A stretch of 64,000 nucleotides of DNA. Source: Tenacibaculum sp. MAR_2009_124 (GTDB lineage Bacteria > Bacteroidota > Bacteroidia > Flavobacteriales > Flavobacteriaceae). The position numbers and the translations under genes were made by a program. Numbering within the stretch: position 1 is the stretch's first letter; each line of letters opens with the position of its first letter. The DNA is taken from NCBI RefSeq assembly GCF_900105455.1, contig NZ_FNSF01000005.1:558001-622000 (forward strand), written 5' to 3'. The notes beneath the pieces were generated by a model. That model was not told where the DNA came from. It saw nothing but the letters and a program-made list of their open reading frames with translations, and searched no databases. This document shows positions 42,550-48,766 of this stretch, piece by piece.

Positions 42550-43428
42550 ATGAAAGCAAACAATACAAAAAATGCGGTTTTAATAGTCCTGTTATTCGCT
42601 GTTTTATTTTTAACTCTGTATAATTTAAAAGTTTCAAGCGAAATAAAAGACTTACAAGGTGTTTTTAAACAAGAAAAAAAAGATTTAAAGAGCGCCTTAG
42701 ATGAAATGATTAAAGACTACACCGATGTTGTTGTTCGTAAGAAAAGTCTATCAAAAAGATTACGCATCGAAGTTCAAAAGATGAAAGACTTACGAGATTC
42801 TGTAGCCAAATTAGAAGGAAACAATTATAATTTAATCAGAAAGTATCGAAGCAAAATAGCCAGTCTTGAGAGAGAAAACAGACGATTATTTATAAAAATT
42901 GATTCGCTTAATTCCGCCAATCGGGCTTTAGCTCAAGAAAACGTTATCACTAACGAAATTTTAACTCAAAAGGAAACTGTAAATACCGAGCTAATTGAAA
43001 AAAATAAAGCGTTAGAAGCGAAGGTTGCAGTTGCCGCGAAAATTGAAATTAGTCCGGTAAAAGTCATTGCAATGAAAGAACGAAGCAGTGGAAAACTTAC
43101 AAGTACTTCTCGATCGAGTAGAACAGATGCCTTTAAAATAAATTTCGATTTACTAGAAAACCCTTTAACATCTGCAGGAAAGAAAAAGGTTTACATTCAA
43201 ATTATAGATGAAAAGAAGAACGTAATTACCCCTAAAGGTAAAGCCAGTTTAAGCAATGGCGCTAGAATTCAATACAGCGATTCACTTCTCGTAAATTACG
43301 ACAATAGCAAATTGAGCTTAGTTTCTTTTATTCTTGTTAACCGTGATGATATTTTCAAGGGAAAATATACCATAAGTGCGTTTGTAGAAGGAGAATATTC
43401 TGGAAATTCATCAGTTAGCCTAAGGTAA
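42550..43428 (+). CDS. Membrane-anchored coiled-coil protein (second of a tandem pair)
   Basis: 292 residues, the same layout as its neighbour: a transmembrane helix (AVLIVLLFAVLFLTLYNL), a coiled coil (about 33-165, e.g. KIASLERENRRLFIKIDSLN) and a C-terminal domain beginning MKERSSGKLTSTSRSSRTDA with FKINFDLLENPLTSAGKKK. The two proteins align over their whole length without gaps of note, and are separated by only 27 bp, so they arose by tandem duplication and are cotranscribed. A heteromeric coiled-coil pair is a reasonable inference. Function unknown. Confidence 0.78.
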   Translation: MKANNTKNAVLIVLLFAVLFLTLYNLKVSSEIKDLQGVFKQEKKDLKSALDEMIKDYTDVVVRKKSLSKRLRIEVQKMKDLRDSVAKLEGNNYNLIRKYRSKIASLERENRRLFIKIDSLNSANRALAQENVITNEILTQKETVNTELIEKNKALEAKVAVAAKIEISPVKVIAMKERSSGKLTSTSRSSRTDAFKINFDLLENPLTSAGKKKVYIQIIDEKKNVITPKGKASLSNGARIQYSDSLLVNYDNSKLSLVSFILVNRDDIFKGKYTISAFVEGEYSGNSSVSLR

Positions 43429-43495
43429 AGCATTACAAATATTTAAAAAAACATATAGCTAACGGCTATTCAATTAAATAAGCGTTAGAAAAAAC

Positions 43496-43528
43496 AAAAG
43501 TGAAGGTTAAAAATCTTCACTTTTTTTT
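43496..43528 (+). terminator. Intrinsic terminator after the coiled-coil pair
   Basis: AAAAGTGAAG and CTTCACTTTT around a nine-base loop, then a run of T. Confidence 0.85.
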
Positions 43529-43559
43529 ATGTATTTAACAATAGTTTAAAAGCTTCTGT

Positions 43560-43567
43560 TATTTTTG
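43560..43567 (+). promoter_or_regulatory. -7 box of the glyS promoter
   Basis: TATTTTTG fits TAnnTTTG and ends 4 nt before the ATG at 43572, implying a leaderless transcript. Confidence 0.7.
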
Positions 43568-43571
43568 CAGA

Positions 43572-45113
43572 ATGGCAAAACAAGAAGATTTATTTAAAAA
43601 AGTAATTTCGCACGCAAAAGAATATGGTTATATCTTTCAATCTTCTGAAATTTATGACGGACTGAGTGCGGTATATGACTACGCTCAAAATGGAGCTGAG
43701 CTTAAGAAAAATATAAGAGACTATTGGTGGAAAGCAATGGTTCAAATGCATGAAAATATAGTAGGTATTGACGCCTCTATTCTTATGCATCCAACTACTT
43801 GGAAAGCTTCGGGCCACGTTGATGCCTTTAATGATCCTCTTATTGACAACAAAGACAGTAAAAAAAGATATCGTGCTGATGTTTTAGTGGAAGATTACTG
43901 TGCTAAGATTGAAGCCAAAATTGATAAAGAAGTAAAAAAAGCGCAAAAACGTTTTGGAGATGCTTTTAATAAAGAAGAATTTTTATCTACGAACCCTCGT
44001 GTTCTTGGTTATCAAGAAAAAATACGATCGATATTAGGTAGATTGGCAAAGTCATTAGAAAATGAAGACTTAGCCGATGTAAAGCTGTTAATAGAAGAAT
44101 TAGAAATTGCTGACCCATTAACTGGAAGTAAAAACTGGACGGATGTTAAACAGTTTAACTTAATGTTTGGAACTCAATTAGGAGCTTCTGCAGATAGTTC
44201 AATGCAAGTATATCTGCGTCCTGAAACAGCGCAGGGTATCTTTGTAAACTTTTTAAATGTTCAGAAAACTGGTCGTATGAAAATTCCTTTCGGAATTGCT
44301 CAAACGGGTAAAGCCTTCAGAAATGAAATTGTTGCACGTCAATTCATTTTTAGAATGAGAGAATTCGAACAAATGGAAATGCAATTTTTCGTAAAACCAG
44401 GTACTCAAAAGGAATGGTATGAAAAATGGAAGGAAACTCGTTTAAAATGGCATTTATCTCTTGGAATGGATAAAGACAATTATCGTTTCCATGATCATGA
44501 AAAATTAGCGCACTATGCTGATGCCGCTGCTGACATTGAATTTAAATTCCCTTTTGGATTTAAAGAATTGGAAGGAATTCATTCCAGAACCGATTTTGAC
44601 TTAAAAGCTCATGAAGAGCATTCTGGTAAAAAATTACAGTATTTTGACCATGAAGAAAACAAAAACTATGTACCATACGTTGTTGAAACCTCAATTGGTT
44701 TAGACAGAATGTTCTTAGCCGTTTTCTCTCATGCTCTGCAAGAAGAAGAACTTGACAACAATACGACTAGAGTCGTTTTAAAATTACCAGCAGTTCTAGC
44801 GCCTGTTAAGGCTGCCATTTTACCTTTAGTAAAGAAAGATGGCTTACCTGAAATAGCACGTAAAATAGTAGATGACTTAAAATGGGATTTTAACGTTGCT
44901 TACGATGAAAAAGACGCTGTAGGTCGCCGTTACCGTCGTCAAGACGCTGCAGGAACTCCTTTCTGTATTACTGTTGATCACGATACTTTGGAAGACAACA
45001 CAGTTACCATTCGTCATAGAGATACGATGGAGCAAAAACGTGTTAAAATAGACGATTTAAGAGCGATTATCAAAGAAGAGGTAGATGTACGAACTTGGTT
45101 GCAGAAAATGTAA
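43572..45113 (+). CDS. glyS: Glycine--tRNA ligase (dimeric class II type)
   Basis: Charges tRNA-Gly. 513 residues; the single-chain eukaryote/archaea-like type (often called GlyQS), not the alpha2-beta2 type. The family N-terminus is VISHAKEYGYIFQSSEIYDG. Class II motif 2 is FRNEIVARQFIFRMREFEQM and motif 3 is VVETSIGLDRMFLAVF. The C-terminal anticodon-binding domain includes YDEKDAVGRRYRRQDAAGTP. The start is fixed by the conserved MAKQEDLFKKV and the promoter abuts it. Terminator after the gene, then an insertion sequence. Confidence 0.97.
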   Translation: MAKQEDLFKKVISHAKEYGYIFQSSEIYDGLSAVYDYAQNGAELKKNIRDYWWKAMVQMHENIVGIDASILMHPTTWKASGHVDAFNDPLIDNKDSKKRYRADVLVEDYCAKIEAKIDKEVKKAQKRFGDAFNKEEFLSTNPRVLGYQEKIRSILGRLAKSLENEDLADVKLLIEELEIADPLTGSKNWTDVKQFNLMFGTQLGASADSSMQVYLRPETAQGIFVNFLNVQKTGRMKIPFGIAQTGKAFRNEIVARQFIFRMREFEQMEMQFFVKPGTQKEWYEKWKETRLKWHLSLGMDKDNYRFHDHEKLAHYADAAADIEFKFPFGFKELEGIHSRTDFDLKAHEEHSGKKLQYFDHEENKNYVPYVVETSIGLDRMFLAVFSHALQEEELDNNTTRVVLKLPAVLAPVKAAILPLVKKDGLPEIARKIVDDLKWDFNVAYDEKDAVGRRYRRQDAAGTPFCITVDHDTLEDNTVTIRHRDTMEQKRVKIDDLRAIIKEEVDVRTWLQKM

Positions 45114-45140
45114 AAGACACATCTTAAAATAAACATACAG

Positions 45141-45168
45141 ACCTATCTGACAACAGATAGGTTTTTTT
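45141..45168 (+). terminator. Intrinsic terminator of glyS
   Basis: ACCTATCTG and CAGATAGGT around ACAA, then a T-run. It ends 18 bp before the IS. Confidence 0.88.
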
Positions 45169-45180
45169 ATTTCTAATATA

Positions 45181-45186
45181 TTCTTA
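45181..45186. repeat. Target-site duplication, left copy (third IS)
   Basis: TTCTTA directly before the left inverted repeat; the same hexamer directly follows the right one. Confidence 0.75.
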
Positions 45187-46831
45187 GGCACTGTCATAAA
45201 ATAGCTAAACCCTTGTTTTTACGAGGGTTTTGTTGTATCTTATATTCATAATAAACCCCGAAAATCACCAAAAAAGGTAAAAAACGGGGTTTCCATTTGT
45301 GTAATTATGAAAATACGAAGAATTTCTGAAATGCAACACCGCATTTCAATTTTTTCCCCTCAGTGAGAATTATGATGCTCATTACACACGTTTTTTAGAG
45401 GGAGATTTGGGCAAAATCTATTCTGCTATTGATTGGGATGACTTGGTTACTACTTTAAATATTACTGAACAAAAAAAAGGGCGTAACTATCTTTTTAGCC
45501 CTAAAGGAAGACTTGGCTTGATGTTTTTAAAGCATTATGCCAATTGTTCGGATAGGAAAATGATTGAACAACTCAACTCAAATTTAGACTATCAATTTTT
45601 CTGCGATATAGAATTAGGTTTTGAACGTTTAACAAACTATAAAATAATAAGTCAAATACGTTGTGAATTAGCAGAGAAACTAGATATTAATTTAGTAGAA
45701 AAAGTTCTTTTTAATTCTTGGAAAAATCATATTGATAGTACCGACCAAATCGTAATGGATGCTACTTGTTACGAAAGTGAAGTTCGTTATCCTACCATCC
45801 AGAAATTACTTTGGGAATCTGTTCACTGGTTGTACAATCAATTACGTAAAACTTGCTCCATCTTAGGAACTAAGATGATCAGAAGTAGATATAACAAGTG
45901 GAAAAAACGTTACCAAGGATTTAGTAAAATGCGAAGAAAAACCAAGTCTAAACGTACTTCATTAACCCGAGCTTTACTGAAGCTATTAAGTAAGTTTATC
46001 GATTTTGAAAAGGAATTATCCAAGGCCTACAATATCGAGTTTAAGCCCTTGTATTATAAGCGAATCGACACAATCCAAAGAATTTACAAACAACAAAAAG
46101 ATCATTTTGATACAGGAGAAAAAATCAAAGATAGAATTGTAAGTATTCATAAGGATTATATCCGTCCTATTGTTCGCGGAAAAGAAGTAAAGCCTGTTGA
46201 GTTTGGAGCAAAAGTTAACAAAGTTCAAATTGATGGAATTAGCTTTATAGAACATATTAATTTTAATGCGTTTCACGAAGGAAACCGTTTTATACAAACA
46301 GTTCAAAAAGCGCAAGGGTTAACTCGAAAAAAGGTAAAAGTAGCCGGTGGAGATAAAATTTATGCTACCAATAAAAACAGAACATATAGTAGCTCAAAAA
46401 CCATACAGACAGACTTTATCCCCAAGGGTAGAAAACCTAAAAATCATAAAGAGAAAAAGCAACTTAGGGCTATCATTGCTAAAGAAAGAGCAACAAGATT
46501 AGAAGGCTCTTTTGGTAAGGATAAAGAACATTATCACCTACGGAAAATAAAAGCCAAAACAAAAAAGAATGAAATTCTATGGATATTCTTTGGTATACAC
46601 ACAGGAAATGCATTAGAAATTGGTCGAAGAAAAATAGCTCAAACAGACCAACAAATAGCCTAAAATAAAATCTTAGTATTTTTTTCATGGGAGAGCTACG
46701 TCTTGTAGGTACGTTTTTAGGAGATTCAATCAATAAAACCTCTTTTAAACAGAAATAGAGGATAGAATTTATATAATTTTATCCTCTATTTTCAATGTAT
46801 TTTAAAAAATAGACTGTTTTCTGAAAGTGCC
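45187..46831 (+). mobile_element. IS5/IS1182-like insertion sequence
   Basis: 1,645 bp bounded by imperfect inverted repeats: GGCACTGTCATAAAATAG at the left and, read inward on the other strand, GGCACTTTCAGAAAACAG at the right (three mismatches in 18). Flanked by a 6-bp direct repeat TTCTTA. It contains one transposase frame. Two hairpins lie inside the left end: AAACCCT/AGGGTTT at 45207-45230 and AAACCCCG/CGGGGTTT at 45253-45292. Confidence 0.88.
45407..46663 (+). CDS. DDE transposase of the IS5/IS1182 group, probably with a damaged start
   Basis: 418 residues from a TTG. The N-terminal domain (PKGRLGLMFLKHYANCSDRK) is of the InsH/DUF772 type. Candidate DDE residues are IVMDATCYESEVRYP, VAGGDKIYATNKN and RLEGSFGKDKEHYHLRK. 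The frame is open 32 codons further upstream (KYEEFLKCNTAF through SENYDAHYTRFLEGD), to a TGA that overlaps an ATG at 45307 in the next frame. Removing one A from the A-run at 45310-45313 would give ATG AAA TAC GAA in frame. The natural N-terminus has therefore probably been lost by a one-base change, or is expressed by slippage, and the annotated TTG would lack conserved residues. Family placement is approximate. Confidence 0.75.
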   Translation: MGKIYSAIDWDDLVTTLNITEQKKGRNYLFSPKGRLGLMFLKHYANCSDRKMIEQLNSNLDYQFFCDIELGFERLTNYKIISQIRCELAEKLDINLVEKVLFNSWKNHIDSTDQIVMDATCYESEVRYPTIQKLLWESVHWLYNQLRKTCSILGTKMIRSRYNKWKKRYQGFSKMRRKTKSKRTSLTRALLKLLSKFIDFEKELSKAYNIEFKPLYYKRIDTIQRIYKQQKDHFDTGEKIKDRIVSIHKDYIRPIVRGKEVKPVEFGAKVNKVQIDGISFIEHINFNAFHEGNRFIQTVQKAQGLTRKKVKVAGGDKIYATNKNRTYSSSKTIQTDFIPKGRKPKNHKEKKQLRAIIAKERATRLEGSFGKDKEHYHLRKIKAKTKKNEILWIFFGIHTGNALEIGRRKIAQTDQQIA

Positions 46832-46837
46832 TTCTTA
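46832..46837. repeat. Target-site duplication, right copy (third IS)
   Basis: TTCTTA, matching 45181-45186. Confidence 0.75.
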
Positions 46838-46962
46838 AACCATTTACAAATTGCAATTACTTTAATAAAACGCCCTTTTCTCTTTTGCGGTAATTTCAAA
46901 TCATAACTGGTGTTCTTTTCAATTAAAACAGTAATTTTATCCTCTTATAATCCAAAAACACA

Positions 46963-47184
46963 ATGAAGTTAATAAAAATATTATTTGTCATCTTTATACT
47001 TTGGATGATTACAGGAGCCATTTTAATAAACATTGAACATCCAAAAGCAGAAATTGTAATGGGCTTAGGCGTCTTTTTTATGGCATTTGTATTAATGCCT
47101 GTTTTCATTTACCATCGCTACAAAGATGGTAAATACAAAAAGTATGTACTAGATTCTAATAAAAACAAAAAGGTCGAAGATTAA
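46963..47184 (+). CDS. Small membrane protein, two helices
   Basis: 73 residues. Two hydrophobic helices (ILFVIFILWMITGAILI and VMGLGVFFMAFVLMPVFIY) separated by IEHPKAE, then a Lys-rich cytosolic tail. Family not recognised. The last codons and stop lie inside the terminator hairpin. Located between the third IS and the TonB receptor/SGNH operon. Confidence 0.7.
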   Translation: MKLIKILFVIFILWMITGAILINIEHPKAEIVMGLGVFFMAFVLMPVFIYHRYKDGKYKKYVLDSNKNKKVED

Positions 47185-47198
47185 TCTTCGACCTTTTT
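47167..47198. terminator. Palindromic terminator overlapping the end of the small membrane protein gene
   Basis: AAAAAGGTCGAAGATT and AATCTTCGACCTTTTT form a perfect palindrome whose centre is the stop codon TAA (47182-47184). The left arm encodes the last residues KKVED. It can also serve the converging SGNH hydrolase gene. Confidence 0.88.
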
Positions 47199-47217
47199 TA
47201 TATAAAATTTTAATACG

Positions 47218-48759
47218 TTATTCTAGTGTTGGAGAGTAATTCGTTGGATAATCTGCAGCTTTAGCTAATCCATTGGTAGCATCAGCAAAGTTTGATCCAT
47301 AGGTTGTATCGATCGCTTTTAAAATGGTATTTGCCATTAATGCATATCCTCTTGCTGTTAAATGGATTCCATCTAAACCTATTAAACCACCAAATACTAA
47401 ACTTGTATTCGTTGTAAATTCATCAAACACAATTCCCGTTGTCGAAGCCTCTTCTAAAATTGCTTTAAAGTCAGCCAAAGCCAGTCCTTTTGCATTTGCT
47501 ACAGAAACAATTGTACTGTTATAAGAATCTGTTGCTACTTTTATCTCAGCAACTTCATCAGAAGTTAAAACCCATTGATCAGTTAATGGAACCGATACGC
47601 CGTTTATAAGCTGTGGATTACCTCCTACAGTGGTTCCTATAAAAGCAGAACCAGGTAGTACTAATAAATCATCAGCTGTTGTTTGTCTAAGACTAACTAG
47701 TGCAGGATTAATTGCTGTTAAATCAGTTAAAGCTTCATCTAAAATAACAACAGCATTATCACCTTCAGCAAAAGTAATAGTTCGTTTTGCTATCTCAGCG
47801 TCGGCCATTTCTTGCGTCATTGGTGTATTAGCTACTAAAAATGCAAATGCCTGCTGAATTCCTGCATTATAAGCCGCATAACCTTGATTTACCGCTCCCG
47901 CAGTTGCTGCATCTAATGGAACAGGATTATAAGGTACGGTTGTAAAATAAGATAAAGAAGTTATATAAGGTACTGTTGCTACAACACCTTTTGCACCTCC
48001 TGCTGTTAATGCATCAACAATACCAGAGAATGTTTGTGCAAAAACATTTGGATCTGTAATATCCGTTGGTCCATAAGTTGCTGGATCTAAGTTTCCTGTT
48101 TGATTTACACCTGCTCCACCTGCAATTGCATACCCCAATACATCATTCCCTCCAATTTCAGATAAAGTGAAAAATGTTGGTTGTTTAGAAACGGCCTCAG
48201 CTACAACTGTTGGTTGCGACGGAGACATTCTTACAAAGTAAGGATTTGCTGTACCATTTGCCAAACCTGCTAAAGAACCATATCCAGGAGCTACGAAGTG
48301 AAAACTTTTTGCTCCAGGAACACCATAATTATGAAAATCAGGAGCTCCTGTTGCAGGAACACCTACTTGCGTTGTTGGGGTCTTATCTAACCTAGCCGGA
48401 CCTGCTCCATTAAAATAAAATCTAGGCTCTTGTACAACCGTTGTACCGCTAACTAAGCCTCCAATATTATCAGACATTAAAGGTTGATTAAACGTACCGC
48501 CATTGGCCATAGAAAATTTTCCTGATAATATATTTGGAAAAGAATTTTCTTGCCCTTTTATAAACATTGCTCCGTCAGTAAAACCTGCTGTAAAAGAAGC
48601 TCCAACTGATATATATTTTGAAAAGTCTGCACTTCCCGCTTGTAAAGCAACTTCTGGCACCACTGGTCCAGTAATTTCTTCTAATTCGTTATTTACATCA
48701 CAGGCGGTTAGCATAACGGCTAAACCTAAAACCCATCCTATATTTTTTTTCATCATCAT
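47218..48759 (-). CDS. SGNH/GDSL-like hydrolase, lipoprotein
   Basis: About 513 residues; three successive ATG codons at 48759, 48756 and 48753 make the exact start uncertain. The lipobox is MLTAC with mature DVNNELEE. The SGNH blocks are SVGASFTAGFTDG (block I, with Ala in place of the Asp of GDS; the Ser nucleophile is present), SEIGGNDVLGYA (block III, Asn) and GLDGIHLTARGYALMA (block V, Asp and His). Probably an esterase or lipase on the cell surface or in the periplasm. It is the second gene of an operon with the TonB receptor (7 bp gap), so it may process the receptor's substrate. That link is inference. Confidence 0.9.
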   Translation of the reverse strand: MMMKKNIGWVLGLAVMLTACDVNNELEEITGPVVPEVALQAGSADFSKYISVGASFTAGFTDGAMFIKGQENSFPNILSGKFSMANGGTFNQPLMSDNIGGLVSGTTVVQEPRFYFNGAGPARLDKTPTTQVGVPATGAPDFHNYGVPGAKSFHFVAPGYGSLAGLANGTANPYFVRMSPSQPTVVAEAVSKQPTFFTLSEIGGNDVLGYAIAGGAGVNQTGNLDPATYGPTDITDPNVFAQTFSGIVDALTAGGAKGVVATVPYITSLSYFTTVPYNPVPLDAATAGAVNQGYAAYNAGIQQAFAFLVANTPMTQEMADAEIAKRTITFAEGDNAVVILDEALTDLTAINPALVSLRQTTADDLLVLPGSAFIGTTVGGNPQLINGVSVPLTDQWVLTSDEVAEIKVATDSYNSTIVSVANAKGLALADFKAILEEASTTGIVFDEFTTNTSLVFGGLIGLDGIHLTARGYALMANTILKAIDTTYGSNFADATNGLAKAADYPTNYSPTLE

Positions 48760-48766
48760 CAAGTTT

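Noticed and set aside
41641..43428. Calling the coiled-coil pair ParA/chromosome partitioning proteins
   Set aside because: No deviant Walker A motif; the similarity in automatic names is probably due to coiled coil.
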